From JBCCIM01 sp965263205 (GTDB lineage Bacteria; Bacteroidota; Rhodothermia; Rhodothermales; JAHQVL01): DNA of 64,000 bases. Where the stretch lies: contig CBDHHF010000032.1 in the NCBI GenBank assembly GCA_965263205.1, forward strand, positions 186,001-250,000, written 5' to 3'. The position numbers and the translations under genes were made by a program. The notes under the pieces were generated by a model that was not told where the DNA came from, did no database searches, and saw only the letters and a program-made list of their open reading frames with translations. Positions 7,771 to 17,280 of this stretch are shown one piece after another. Within the stretch, counting starts at the first letter, position 1; every line of letters begins with the position of its first letter.

Positions 7771-10164
7771 GTGAAGAAGAAACTACTGTCCATAGGGATG
7801 TTTGTGTTGCTCTGCACCGCGATGCAGGCGCAGGCACAAAAGGTATATACTGGTGTTGTCAAAGACGCGGAGACAGGGGAGACCTTGCCGGCTGTCACGT
7901 TATTTGATTTTGCACGTGCAGAGGGTACAATCACAAACGGCGTCGGGCGATTTGAATTACGGATAGCTGAACTACCCGTGACGCTTGATATCCGCCACAT
8001 TGGGTTTGAGTCGCTAAAATTGGAGATTACTGAAGAGACGCCAACAACGTTGGAGGTGCTCCTGACGCCGGTCTCGTACACACTGGAAGAAGTGGTTGTG
8101 AGTGGCGAAGATCCTGCGTACAACATCATGCGCAAGGTGATCGAGAAGAAGCAGCAATGGCAAACCCATCTTGCAACCTACTCAGCGGAAAGCTACTCGC
8201 GTTACATGCTCTATAGCGAATTTGATCTTGCGCAAGTGCAAGAATCAATTGCGATGTGGCATTGGAAACGTGGAAGTGGTACGCGAAGCTATGTTCGTGC
8301 ACGAAGGCTGCGGCCGGTTTCGTCTGGCCCGATGCGTTTTGCGACAACCCAAAATGTCCCCAATCTATACGACGATACAATTGAAGTGCTCGGTTTTCAA
8401 TTGATTGGACCGACGCATCCCAGGGCACCCGAGCTGTATACGTTCACGCTCGCAGGGTATCACGAACAAGATGGCCAGCGGGTGTACGATATTTATTTTA
8501 GTCCCAAGTCGGCATTGAGTACCGCTTTTATGGGACATGTGTCTGTGCTAGATTCAACGTATGTTTTGTTACAGGCACAAATGCGCCCCAGTCCCAACAA
8601 CGTGTTGCCGGCACCAATTAAAGACTGGGATGCCTTCTATATCCAGCAGTTTGCACCCCATGGCGATTCGCTGTGGCTTCCTGTCGATCTGCAGATAGAA
8701 GGGAACGTCTCCTTTGGCCGGCTTGGGGTGTCGTATCCGCCTGCCCGGTATCGCCAGGTGTCGCGAATTACAAAATATGTCTTTAACCTGCCCGTACCGG
8801 ATACCCTTTTTGAGGCATCGCGCACCATTGTCACTGCACCCAACGTCGATCGGCAAGATCATCTTTTTAGATGGAATCCGGGGCTAATTCCGATGACACC
8901 CCAGGAAATTGAAGAAGTTGTCGCACTAGATCCAAGAAGGGGCATTGGGCGTTCGTTTCGGCCAGATGGGTTGCTCCGCCAGTATACAGCAATCGACTTG
9001 AGCGAGGAGGCTGACGCGACGGATGCCCCACCCACGCCGGGGCGCGTTGATCAATTGCTGTCCAGTTTTCAACTGGGTTACAACCGTGTCGAAGGGTTTT
9101 TCCTTGGTGCCCAGCAACAGTTAAAGTTGGCAGATCCACTCACGCTGATGCTTGGTGCTGGCTATGGCGTCTCGAGTAAATTACCTGCCTACGACCTTGG
9201 ATTGCGATTTGATTTTGGCCGGCAGCGTCCTGGTTGGTTTTTTCATCGCGCATTTGTGCAAGGAGGCGTATCGCGTAGCAGAGACACACAATATGCTTCC
9301 CGCAGCTACAGTCAATTTGTGGCTGGGGCAACTACCTACGTAGGGTGGGTTGATTACTTCGACTACTACAAACGTCAAACACAATTTGTAGAGGTTGGGG
9401 TCGCGGCTGATAAAATTGCTACAACCGCTTCGCTTCGCGTTTCGCGCGAGCAACATGAAAATGTGAATGTGTTCAGAGATCGCAAAGGCTGGTTCTTTGG
9501 TAGCACACGGCGAGACAACCCGTTAATCAATGAAGGAGATGTAACCCTTTTAACGGGGGCGCTGCAACTAGGGGATGTCCCGCATTCAAACCTGAAGCCG
9601 GTAGGGCATGGCGTTAAACTACAGGTTACGCATAACACCAATAGAGACACGGACTTTGCAGCCTTCACACGCTATGAGGGATTTGCGGCATTGACCATTC
9701 CGACGTTATATCAGCGTAGGAAATGGCCAAATGAATTGCGATTACGACTCTATGGCGCAACCTATACCGGGAGCTTGCCACCGCAGTTCATGGGGATCCT
9801 CGAAACAAGTCGCCGGCCCATCAGCGGATTTGGTGCATTCAAAACATTACACGGACTCCCAATCAAGGGTGCCAACGTATGGTCTGCTGCATGGGAGCAC
9901 GATTTCTCAACCAGCTTTTTTGAGTGGATCGGTTTATGGGGACTTGCGCAAAACGGTATTGGTTTTACCATCCACGGTGCACACGGGCAAGCTACCAGTG
10001 GGCGAAGAGAAAGCGATGTGTTTTCGCGTTTCGATGCATCGATTCAGCATGAGCTTGGCATTTCGCTGACGAACTTTTTTAACTTACCCATTCGCGTCGA
10101 TATTACCCGTAATCTAAACCATGCGCCCCTATCGTTTGGCCTGGGCATCGTGAAGAAGTTCTAG
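7771..10164 (+). CDS. DUF5686-family outer-membrane protein with carboxypeptidase-regulatory-like domain (paralogue 2)
   Basis: A 797-residue protein starting with GTG at 7771, 9 bp after the stop of paralogue 1, so the pair is almost certainly one operon. The N-terminus is a clean signal peptide (MKKKLLSIGMFVLLCTAMQAQAQ). Then come the regulatory-like domain (GVVKDAETGETLPAVTLFD) and a DUF5686 block nearly superimposable on its neighbour (YTLEEVVVSGEDPAYNIMRKVIEKK; YSAESYSRY; NLYDDTIEVLGF). The remainder is beta-rich and ends in an aromatic-terminated strand (FGLGIVKKF), as expected for an outer-membrane barrel. The tandem arrangement indicates local duplication and divergence. Function is unknown; a surface assembly or lipid-related role would be speculation. 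Confidence 0.85.
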   Translation: MKKKLLSIGMFVLLCTAMQAQAQKVYTGVVKDAETGETLPAVTLFDFARAEGTITNGVGRFELRIAELPVTLDIRHIGFESLKLEITEETPTTLEVLLTPVSYTLEEVVVSGEDPAYNIMRKVIEKKQQWQTHLATYSAESYSRYMLYSEFDLAQVQESIAMWHWKRGSGTRSYVRARRLRPVSSGPMRFATTQNVPNLYDDTIEVLGFQLIGPTHPRAPELYTFTLAGYHEQDGQRVYDIYFSPKSALSTAFMGHVSVLDSTYVLLQAQMRPSPNNVLPAPIKDWDAFYIQQFAPHGDSLWLPVDLQIEGNVSFGRLGVSYPPARYRQVSRITKYVFNLPVPDTLFEASRTIVTAPNVDRQDHLFRWNPGLIPMTPQEIEEVVALDPRRGIGRSFRPDGLLRQYTAIDLSEEADATDAPPTPGRVDQLLSSFQLGYNRVEGFFLGAQQQLKLADPLTLMLGAGYGVSSKLPAYDLGLRFDFGRQRPGWFFHRAFVQGGVSRSRDTQYASRSYSQFVAGATTYVGWVDYFDYYKRQTQFVEVGVAADKIATTASLRVSREQHENVNVFRDRKGWFFGSTRRDNPLINEGDVTLLTGALQLGDVPHSNLKPVGHGVKLQVTHNTNRDTDFAAFTRYEGFAALTIPTLYQRRKWPNELRLRLYGATYTGSLPPQFMGILETSRRPISGFGAFKTLHGLPIKGANVWSAAWEHDFSTSFFEWIGLWGLAQNGIGFTIHGAHGQATSGRRESDVFSRFDASIQHELGISLTNFFNLPIRVDITRNLNHAPLSFGLGIVKKF

Positions 10165-10166
10165 GT

Positions 10167-10970
10167 TCACCAGGTCAAGGAAAATACTATCCCGCCAGGA
10201 AATACTGTTGTTTTGGCGCGTAGCGAAGAGAGAGGGTGCGCGTGGTTGTTCAATTGGTTTAGATGGCGTCTTGCAAGATATCTTCCTGTGAAAAAACCAA
10301 TAGCTGCGCCGGCAAGGACATCAGTTGGCCAGTGTTTATTTAAGGACACTCTTGCAATAGCAGTGCTTGCGCTAAAGGCAAATAGGCTATAGGTAATAGC
10401 ATTGGGGTAGTAGTGGATCCAGGGCGAAATAAGAGCAAATGCCAGGGTCACGTGGCCAGATGGAAGCGCAGCGTTTCCTGAGAAGGGACGAAAAACAGAT
10501 GGTCCCATTGCTTCGCGGGGACGGAGCCTGCCAATCACTTGCTTCAATGCAAACGAAATGGTGCCAGCGTACAGCCAGCTTTGGAGCGAGGTGAATGCAG
10601 CATCTTGCAACCGTGTATTGTCAGTCACCAGAGAAGCGGCAAACAGTCCGGTTGCCGGGACAGCAATGATGAGTTCGCCGAGGTCGTTTGTGAGGCCCAG
10701 GTAAGATCGCCACCCTGCATTGCTGTTGTAAAAACCAATGAGGTCACGTTTCAGTGGCTCGTCGAATCGCAACATGAGAGCCATGCTTGTTGCCCCCAGT
10801 GCGGCATAGACAGGTACCCTGGGAAGTACTGACATGGTCATGTGACCCACATCGCGATAGCTCCATGCTACAAAACGATTGAATCGCTGGCCATGCGCAT
10901 CATTCAGCAGACAGCCAGTTATGATGGCGTATAGAACGCAGTATTGGATTACTTTGATGTGCTTGCACAT
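10167..10970 (-). CDS. PAP2-superfamily membrane phosphatase
   Basis: A 267-residue exported or membrane protein. The N-terminal 27 residues look like a signal peptide. The three-part acid phosphatase signature is complete: K143-x6-R150-P151 (KQVIGRLRP), PSGH at 170-173, and R207-x5-H213-x3-D217 (RVSLNKHWPTD). Hydrophobic segments surround the motifs. Such enzymes dephosphorylate lipid phosphates (undecaprenyl pyrophosphate, phosphatidate) on the periplasmic face. The stop codon lies 2 bp from the end of the convergent DUF5686 gene. The specific substrate cannot be inferred; an undecaprenyl pyrophosphate phosphatase role is possible given the polysaccharide locus elsewhere in the window. Confidence 0.85.
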   Translation of the reverse strand: MCKHIKVIQYCVLYAIITGCLLNDAHGQRFNRFVAWSYRDVGHMTMSVLPRVPVYAALGATSMALMLRFDEPLKRDLIGFYNSNAGWRSYLGLTNDLGELIIAVPATGLFAASLVTDNTRLQDAAFTSLQSWLYAGTISFALKQVIGRLRPREAMGPSVFRPFSGNAALPSGHVTLAFALISPWIHYYPNAITYSLFAFSASTAIARVSLNKHWPTDVLAGAAIGFFTGRYLARRHLNQLNNHAHPLSSLRAKTTVFPGGIVFSLTW

Positions 10971-11044
10971 ACTGTGCTGATATAGACGTCTTGGCCTGTT
11001 GGAAAATGGAGTAGCTCAAGGATGATGAGAAAAGCCAAGCTTAT

Positions 11045-12611
11045 TCAATAACCCCATCGATCTGGATCTGGCGCTGGCATGGTTTCCGGAAGGTCATCAA
11101 AATAATAGATGTTTTGATCCCAGGGTGATTTACCGAAAGCACGGGGGTCTTTGGCTTCCCGCAGGGACGACTCAAGCCAGGTGTTCAGGCTGTCAAGCGT
11201 GAGCAAATAAACGGGGTCATCTGCTACGCTGATGAGTTGATCTTTATCCAGGCTCAGGTCAAACAGTTCAAACGCCTGTCGCCGGCCTGTGGCGAGGGTA
11301 TGGTAGCGAGAGAACTTGGGGTCATCAGCAATGGACAGGATGAAATCTTTGGAAGGACCTGCATCGATGTCACCGAAGATGCCCTGATGAATCGATTCGT
11401 AGTCGGGATCGCCGGCGGGCCATCTGGTTGGTTCAAAATTTCTGACAAGCAAAAAGTCGTCGGTACGCAGCGCGCGCATTGGGTAGCCCAGGTAATTGGG
11501 GCGTGCAAGGGTATGCCGCTCAAGTGCGAGGATAATGTGATTTCTCGCAGGGTCGATACGACCTGAAGCATTAGCCGTTAGCTGGCTCTTTAGACTACTG
11601 CCAACCATTCCAGAAGAGGGAGACAGCCCGGCAAGGTCCAGAATTGTTGGACCCAAATCCATTAAGCCTACAAAATCTGTTACTTCGCGACCGTTGCCAT
11701 TGATACCTGGTCCACTAATCAAGAGTGGAATGTGTGTGGCATCGTCATATAGTCCAGTGGCTTTGGCGCGTGGGAATGCCATGCCGTGATCAGACGTGAC
11801 AATTATAAAGGTCCGTTCCAGTTGGCCGGCCGCTTCCAGTGCCTTGAGCATTCGGCCAAAGTGCCTGTCTGCAAATTCGACTTCGACATCGTAATCCAGG
11901 ATATCGTTGCGGATGATTTCGTGGTCCGGGAGGGATGCAGGGACGCGGGCGTCATTGATGGATTTGCCGGCGCCAAGTCCCTGCCGGCTTTCAAATCTGC
12001 GGTGTGGTTCATGAGAGCCGTACCAGAAAAAGAAGGGTTCGCCTGCGGGTTTGTCTGCAAGAAACGCATCAAAGTTGGCGGCATAATCCACATTGGTCAT
12101 GCCGCCTGGGGCAGGATCAAGTTTAATATCCTGATAAGGAGTGCCGACAGGGTTTTGGTCTGCAGTCCAACCGCCGGCTTCCAGGCTTCCTGGGCCCCAG
12201 GCTTTTCCTGTGTGACCTACAAAGTAGCCGGCATCTTTCAGGAGCAAGGGGAAGACTGGTAGATCGACAGGGAGTGCGCCCGAACAGCGTACTGCCTTCA
12301 CGGAGTTGCCACAGCGGTTGCCCTGTGAGGACAATGCCACGGGCTGGTGTACACGAAGGTGCATTGGTAAAGGCCTGGGTAAACTGAACGCCTTCATCCC
12401 CAATGCGGCGAAAAGCAGGGATGTTTTGCGTATCTGAAAACGGTGACAGATCGTCGGCGATGTAGAACAGGAAGTTATAAGGTCCTTCAGGAATTGCAAC
12501 TTCAGGGGCACTGCAATGCAGACCTGTAAAGAGGAGGGCAATGCCCAATGTGAATCGGGTGATAAAACCCTGCGTTGCACGTAAAGCGGGAAACATACTG
12601 GTGGGGAGCAA
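11045..12611 (-). pseudogene. Sulfatase, heparan N-sulfatase (SGSH)-like, one +1 frameshift
   Basis: A type I formylglycine sulfatase split between two frames. The first frame runs from ATG 12611 to about 12281 and carries a signal sequence, the metal-binding YIADDLSPF strand and the C-T-P-A-R maturation motif (Cys87). The second frame runs to the stop at 11045 and carries GHTGKAWGPG, GSHEPHRRF and TSDHGMAFPRAKATG, which supply further metal and substrate residues. The two halves join seamlessly if one base is removed from the GGG (coding strand) at 12279-12281. The motif set resembles N-sulfoglucosamine sulfohydrolases. If expressed it would act on sulfated glycans in the periplasm or outside. 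The ORF extending upstream to 12670 in the second frame is not the real N-terminus. Confidence 0.8.
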
Positions 12612-12825
12612 TCACGTATCGTCAACAAGGCAGCATGGTTACAGTAGGTGGTGAAGCAAACTGGATACACACTGCTGATGAACGCAATATATTGTTTTTA
12701 AACCACTTTTATGCAAGCAATTGTGGCTTTCATGGAAAGTCTATTCGTCTATGCAATGCCGGCTTGATTTGAAAAGAGGAAGACGCTAACATGTTGCGGC
12801 CCTCTAGCTAAACAAGCGTAACCCT

Positions 12826-13989
12826 ATGTCCTTGATGAATGCGAATCTGCCTGGTTTTTTTAAGGAGAGCGATCTGGATCTGCAAGGTTTACAAACATGC
12901 TGTGCGCAGCAAACACACCTGGAAGATTATCCTAACGCGCTGGCTGTAGAAAAAAAGGTGGTAATTTATGATGGCCGGCACCTCAACAGGTGTTGCAGTC
13001 ATGAGGAAACCACGCGCGACATCGTTACTGAACTCCACATGTGCCTGTCCGAAGGGCCGGGCGTGTTTGTAATGCGCAATGCTTACGCACGTGTATCATT
13101 GCTTGATGATATCACGGCAGTGTTTTATGAAATCATCGAAACCGAGCGGAAGGCTGCAGGTGGTGGCGGGGATCATTTTGGGCAAAACGAGCGGATATGG
13201 AATGCACTTCAGAAGGTATGTGTCAGGGCGCCCGAGCTATTTATCCCATATTTTGGAAATCCACTAATTGCGCTCGCGGCAAGGGCATGGTTGGGGCCGG
13301 CGTATCAAATAACGGCGCAAGTCAATAACGTAAAACCCGGCAGCCCTTCACAGACACCACATCGGGATTACCACCTTGGATTCCAACACTCCTCGGTTAT
13401 AGCTGCGTATCCGGCCAGGATGCAATGCATGTCGCAATATCTGACCCTGCAGGGCGCAATTGCGCATACCGATATGTCGCTCGCATCTGGTCCAACGTTG
13501 CTTCTTCCGTATTCCCAGCGTTTTCCTGCGGGGTATATGGCATTTGATAGGCCAGAGTTTGTAGCCTTTTTCGAGGCACATGCCGTTCAACTGCCGCTTT
13601 CGAAAGGGGACATGCTGTTCTTTAGTCCGGCATTGTACCATGGCGCAGGGCATAATAATATGGAGCGTGACAGAATGGCGAATCTGTTACAGATATCTTC
13701 TCCGTTTGGAAGGCCCATGGAGACTGTAAACCGCATGGCGATGCTGGAGGCCGTTTACCCGCATTTGTTAGACCAACGGGCAGCACTAACACCCACAGCA
13801 CTGCGCGATGTGATTGCTGCTGTTACTGAAGGATATGCTTTTCCCACGAACCTGGATACCGATCCACCTCTTGGAGGCAATGCGCCACGAACTGCTGCTG
13901 ACCTTGTCACAGAGGCATTAGCGGAAAATCAGCGGTGGGATCAGCTGAAAAACACATTGATGGCCTGGTCGCAGCGCCGGCAAGCCTGA
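12826..13989 (+). CDS. Phytanoyl-CoA dioxygenase (PhyH) family oxygenase
   Basis: A 387-residue cytoplasmic protein of the Fe(II)/2-oxoglutarate dioxygenase PhyH family. The iron triad is visible as H179-x-D181 in TPHRDYH and the distal H272 in ALYHGAGHN. R283 (ERDRMANLLQ) is a good candidate for 2-oxoglutarate binding. Length and spacing match the family. Such enzymes hydroxylate small molecules or lipids, and the substrate is not predictable. It is divergent from the sulfatase across about 210 bp and is followed by a small HslV-like gene on the same strand after 64 bp. Confidence 0.85.
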   Translation: MSLMNANLPGFFKESDLDLQGLQTCCAQQTHLEDYPNALAVEKKVVIYDGRHLNRCCSHEETTRDIVTELHMCLSEGPGVFVMRNAYARVSLLDDITAVFYEIIETERKAAGGGGDHFGQNERIWNALQKVCVRAPELFIPYFGNPLIALAARAWLGPAYQITAQVNNVKPGSPSQTPHRDYHLGFQHSSVIAAYPARMQCMSQYLTLQGAIAHTDMSLASGPTLLLPYSQRFPAGYMAFDRPEFVAFFEAHAVQLPLSKGDMLFFSPALYHGAGHNNMERDRMANLLQISSPFGRPMETVNRMAMLEAVYPHLLDQRAALTPTALRDVIAAVTEGYAFPTNLDTDPPLGGNAPRTAADLVTEALAENQRWDQLKNTLMAWSQRRQA

Positions 13990-14053
13990 AAAGGGGCTGC
14001 GGCGTATATTGCCAGCAATCTGTCCAGTATTCAGCAACTAAACTGAAATCTAC

Positions 14054-14614
14054 ATGACCGCAATTGTAGCCGTTCGAAAAGGCAAAAAAGCAGTAATTGC
14101 CAGTGATAGCCTGACAACTTTTGGCGGCCAACACGTATCGCAGGAAAACTACTCATCGGTAAAGATTCGGAAAATAGGCAACTCGTATGTTGCCATGTCT
14201 GGATACAGCGTTTACAAAAATATCCTGGATGAGTACCTAAAAGACCGGAAAGCGGTTAAGCTGAATACTAAAAAAGAAATTTATCGGTTTGTCCTGAAAT
14301 TCTGGAAGGAAATGAAGGATAATTATGCCTTTGTCAACAACCAGAGTAACAGCAAGTCACATCCGTTTGCAGATCTGAACTCCAGGTTTATGGTGCTCAA
14401 TAAACGCGGGATTTTTACCATTTCAGGGAATATGACTGTCACGCGTTTCAAGCAGTACTATGCAATAGGATCGGGTGCTGAATATTGTTTAGGTGTCGTG
14501 CATGCGCTGTATGACTCAGACCTGTCGGCCCGCGCTATTGCGAAAAAAGCTATTGATGCCAGTGTGACGTTTGATCCCTGGTGCGGTGGGAAGATCAGGA
14601 TAAAAGAGCTGTAA
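14054..14614 (+). CDS. Orphan HslV/proteasome-like Ntn-hydrolase
   Basis: A 186-residue protein that resembles the HslV peptidase fold throughout. After removal of Met the first residue is Thr (T-A-I-V-A-V-R-K-G), followed by Asp17 in VIASDS (HslV numbering) and a basic residue at K36 near the position of HslV Lys33. Late features also match: IGSGAEYCLGVVHALY for the GSG turn, and SARAIAKKAIDASVTFDPWCGGKIRIKEL for the C-terminal helix and strand. HslV normally works with the HslU ATPase, but no hslU-like gene is near. It may be an HslU-independent proteasome relative, such as the Anbu-like or other Ntn groups. Catalytic activity is plausible but unproven. Confidence 0.75.
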   Translation: MTAIVAVRKGKKAVIASDSLTTFGGQHVSQENYSSVKIRKIGNSYVAMSGYSVYKNILDEYLKDRKAVKLNTKKEIYRFVLKFWKEMKDNYAFVNNQSNSKSHPFADLNSRFMVLNKRGIFTISGNMTVTRFKQYYAIGSGAEYCLGVVHALYDSDLSARAIAKKAIDASVTFDPWCGGKIRIKEL

Positions 14615-14728
14615 TGCTTGTTTGTGCCTGGATGGCGTAAGCTTTACGTCAAACTCATTTGAAAAAACGAGGATCTTTCTGTAGCATAGGCAAGCAGACT
14701 GCCTCTGTAACTTAGCTTTCTACCAGTC

Positions 14729-15421
14729 ATGAAGCATTTACTTATCCTGTGTGCGTTGTTTGTTCTGTATCTTGGTGCTACACCCGTTGCTGCCCAAACG
14801 GCATTAATGGGGCACCCAAATTCCGAACTTGATGGTTGGGAAGATCTCTTTGCTGCAGACCTCACAAACGCAATCTACCCGGAAGGCATCTGGACCGAGT
14901 CGGATGGCGTGCTGACAGCTTCTGAAGACCAAACCATCTGGAGCTCCCGGGTCTACGATAATTTTGTGCTCGACCTGGAGTTTAAAACCGCCGACGGTAC
15001 GAACAGCGGGGTTATTTTGCACGGTACAGACATGGTGGATTGGGTGCCAAACTCTGTTGAAGTGCAAATTGCGGACGACTTCAATAAAAAATGGGCAGAG
15101 TCGCCAGCCAACTGGCAATGTGCGGCAATTTTTGGGCGAAAGGCAGCCAGCAAACGGATGGTTAAAGCACCTGGTGAATGGAATCGCATGACGATAAAAG
15201 CCGTTAATCAACACATTTCCGTAGTGCTGAACGGTGAACAGGTCATTAACATTGATATGGCTGACTACACGTCTGCCCAAGACAATCCAGACGGCTCGGC
15301 TGTACCCCGTTGGCTCAAGAAGCCGCTTTCAGAGTTGCCTACGTACGGCCATATTGGCTTACAAGGCAAACATGGTGATGCAACCGTCTGGTTCAGGAAT
15401 CTTCGCGTAAAAGTGCTTTAA
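14729..15421 (+). CDS. Secreted DUF1080 (3-keto-disaccharide hydrolase-like) protein
   Basis: A 230-residue protein with a signal peptide (about residues 1-23, ending PVAAQ) and a single DUF1080 domain, a concanavalin/LamG-like beta-sandwich. Recognisable segments are GWEDLFA, GVLTASEDQTIWSSRVYDNF, LEFKTADGTNSGVILHG, and the closing GHIGLQGKHGDATVWFRNLRVKVL. Some members hydrolyse 3-ketoglycosides; most are uncharacterised glycan-associated proteins. The lipoprotein hydrolase gene begins 10 bp downstream, implying an operon. Confidence 0.85.
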   Translation: MKHLLILCALFVLYLGATPVAAQTALMGHPNSELDGWEDLFAADLTNAIYPEGIWTESDGVLTASEDQTIWSSRVYDNFVLDLEFKTADGTNSGVILHGTDMVDWVPNSVEVQIADDFNKKWAESPANWQCAAIFGRKAASKRMVKAPGEWNRMTIKAVNQHISVVLNGEQVINIDMADYTSAQDNPDGSAVPRWLKKPLSELPTYGHIGLQGKHGDATVWFRNLRVKVL

Positions 15422-15430
15422 GGAAACGTC

Positions 15431-16210
15431 GTGGTGTTCTTGCTTACACGGCTGGTTCAATTTGTCATGCTAGCGATGTTGCTCGCATCTGGGTGTGGTC
15501 CACTTTCTCAGGACGGTGATCATCCAGAAGGCACCGTTGTGTTGTTGCATGGACTTGCGCGGACATCTAATTCCATGCGCGTCATGGAGAAGGCGCTTTT
15601 AGCGGATGGATATCGGACGTGTAACATCAATTATCCTTCCACGTACCACACGGTGGCTGCTCTTGTGCGCGAGCATGTGTTGCCGGCTATACGCGATTGT
15701 ATTCGCCGTGGTCAGGAACTCAGCGGTACCTCTGAAGACAGCACGCGCTATGCGCGGGCCCACTTTGTTACCCATTCGATGGGAGGCATCCTTGTTCGCG
15801 TATTACAGAGCCAGCAACTCATAGGCAGGATGGGCCGTGTTGTTATGCTGGGGCCGCCCAATCGAGGGTCTGAACTGGTGGACCGGCTTGGCGATCTTCG
15901 CCTGTTTCACTGGTTGAATGGCCCTGCTGGGAAACAGCTGGCAACGGCAGATACCAGTTTTGTTAATCAGTTGCCGCCAGCTTCGGGTTTTGACCTGGGT
16001 GTCATTGCCGGCAATTCTTCTCTTAACCCTGTATACTCGAGTATCATACCAGGTGACGACGATGGTAAAGTAAGCGTGTCACGCACCCGTCTAGAGGGCA
16101 TGCGCGACCATTTAATTCTGCCGGTATCCCACTCGTTTATGATGAAGAACGCAGACGTTATCAGGCAGACAAAACACTTCTTGCGCTACGGTCAATTTGA
16201 CCACCCATGA
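15431..16210 (+). CDS. Lipoprotein alpha/beta hydrolase (lipase-like)
   Basis: A 259-residue protein starting at GTG 15431. The N-terminus ends in a lipobox (LLASGC, Cys22), so it is probably a membrane-anchored lipoprotein. The alpha/beta-hydrolase core is clear: oxyanion strand VVLLHGLART, nucleophile elbow H-S116-M-G-G, an acidic loop at 209-211 (GDDDGKVSVSRT) and His234 in PVSHSFMM. The layout resembles triacylglycerol lipases and PGAP1-like esterases. It follows the DUF1080 gene by 10 bp. Confidence 0.8.
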   Translation: MVFLLTRLVQFVMLAMLLASGCGPLSQDGDHPEGTVVLLHGLARTSNSMRVMEKALLADGYRTCNINYPSTYHTVAALVREHVLPAIRDCIRRGQELSGTSEDSTRYARAHFVTHSMGGILVRVLQSQQLIGRMGRVVMLGPPNRGSELVDRLGDLRLFHWLNGPAGKQLATADTSFVNQLPPASGFDLGVIAGNSSLNPVYSSIIPGDDDGKVSVSRTRLEGMRDHLILPVSHSFMMKNADVIRQTKHFLRYGQFDHP

Positions 16211-16228
16211 TTTGACGAAGGAGGATTT

Positions 16229-16756
16229 ATGACTGATCTCGTGTATTACGTTGCGAGCACGCTGGATGGATACATTGCCGCCCCAGACGGCTCGTTTGAT
16301 AAATTTCTTTGGGACGACGACGTCGTCAATGACTTTTTTGCTTCGTATGCCTGGTTTGATAGCGTTCTGATGGGACGAAAGACCTACGATGTGGCATACA
16401 AACAAGGCATCACGAATCCCTATCCTGATCTGAAAACGTACGTTGTTTCGCGTACCCTAGAAGACGCGCCAGATCCAAACGTGACGGTTGTCCGAGACGG
16501 CGTCATTGATTTGGCTCGATCGCTAAAAGCTGAAGCCGGCAAGCCTGTATGGCTCTGTGGTGGTGGTAATCTGGCTGCCCAGTTGTTCAATGCGCAGCTA
16601 ATCGATAAGCTGATTATCAAGCTCAATCCTCTGATTTTAGGCGACGGGATCCCACTATTTACTGGCGCAGTAAAATCTGCAAACCTTGCGCTCACTGAAA
16701 CCAAATCTTATGATTGTGGCATATCAGTGCGGCACTACACGGTAAACTACCACTAG
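16229..16756 (+). CDS. Dihydrofolate-reductase-like (RibD C-terminal) family protein
   Basis: A 175-residue cytoplasmic protein of the RibD-C/DHFR-like family: VASTLDGYIAAPDGS at the N-terminus, VLMGRKTYD near residue 47, the NADPH-binding glycine segment WLCGGGNLAAQLF near 108, and NPLILGDGIPLF near 130. These are the usual hallmarks of the stand-alone bacterial YwjB/YyaP-like reductases whose substrate is unknown. A good Shine-Dalgarno (GAAGGAGG, about 16217-16225) precedes the ATG, unusual in this window, where most starts lack one. Confidence 0.85.
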   Translation: MTDLVYYVASTLDGYIAAPDGSFDKFLWDDDVVNDFFASYAWFDSVLMGRKTYDVAYKQGITNPYPDLKTYVVSRTLEDAPDPNVTVVRDGVIDLARSLKAEAGKPVWLCGGGNLAAQLFNAQLIDKLIIKLNPLILGDGIPLFTGAVKSANLALTETKSYDCGISVRHYTVNYH

Positions 16757-16776
16757 ACATCCACCAGTAGATAGAG

Positions 16777-17280
16777 ATGATGGTTCGTTTGAAGCAGTCC
16801 TTGTTTGGATTGATGTTCTTGTTGTGCGCCATGCCGCTTGCGGCGTGTCAGGCGCAGGATGCTGCACCCGTTGATCGCATGACGCTGGAGAAAAATGCAG
16901 TTGCTGCTTTCAAAGAATACGCCTCGTTACTTCGCGAGAGTAAATTCGAGGAGTCTGTAGCATATTATGCAGATGACCCACGTTTTGTATGGGTTGAGGA
17001 CGGTGCTATTAAATACGATAGCAGAGCTCAAATTAAACGCGCCCTTGATGCGGTTGCGTCACAGGGCGTGGTTGTATCTAATTTTGGATTGCCAACCGTT
17101 TGGGCATTGAATGATACACAGGTAATGGTTTTTGCCAAGTTCAGGACAACTGTGGCAAAAGGCTCGCCCGATGAATTTACGTTTGCCGGGGCGATCACGG
17201 CTGTGATGGAGCAACGCGCCGAGGGATGGCAATTTCTTTCAGGACACACCTCGTCTGCTGCTTCTGTAAATGGCTTCTAG
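16777..17280 (+). CDS. Lipoprotein with NTF2/SnoaL-like (DUF4440-type) domain
   Basis: A 167-residue protein with a lipobox (PLAAC, Cys24) and a single cone-shaped NTF2-like domain. An N-terminal helix pair (TLEKNAVAAFKEYASLLRE) precedes strands YYADDPRFVWVEDGAI and RTTVAKGSPDEFTFAGAITAVMEQ, and it ends in WQFLSGHTS. These small folds may bind ligands or act as accessory domains; no enzyme motif is visible. It overlaps the convergent DUF4249 gene by 4 bp. Confidence 0.7.
   Translation: MMVRLKQSLFGLMFLLCAMPLAACQAQDAAPVDRMTLEKNAVAAFKEYASLLRESKFEESVAYYADDPRFVWVEDGAIKYDSRAQIKRALDAVASQGVVVSNFGLPTVWALNDTQVMVFAKFRTTVAKGSPDEFTFAGAITAVMEQRAEGWQFLSGHTSSAASVNGF

Noticed and set aside
12612..12670. Upstream extension of the second-frame sulfatase ORF as the true N-terminus
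   Set aside because: The sequence there lacks a signal peptide and sulfatase motifs. The other frame (start 12611) carries the signal, the DD metal site and the CxPxR motif.
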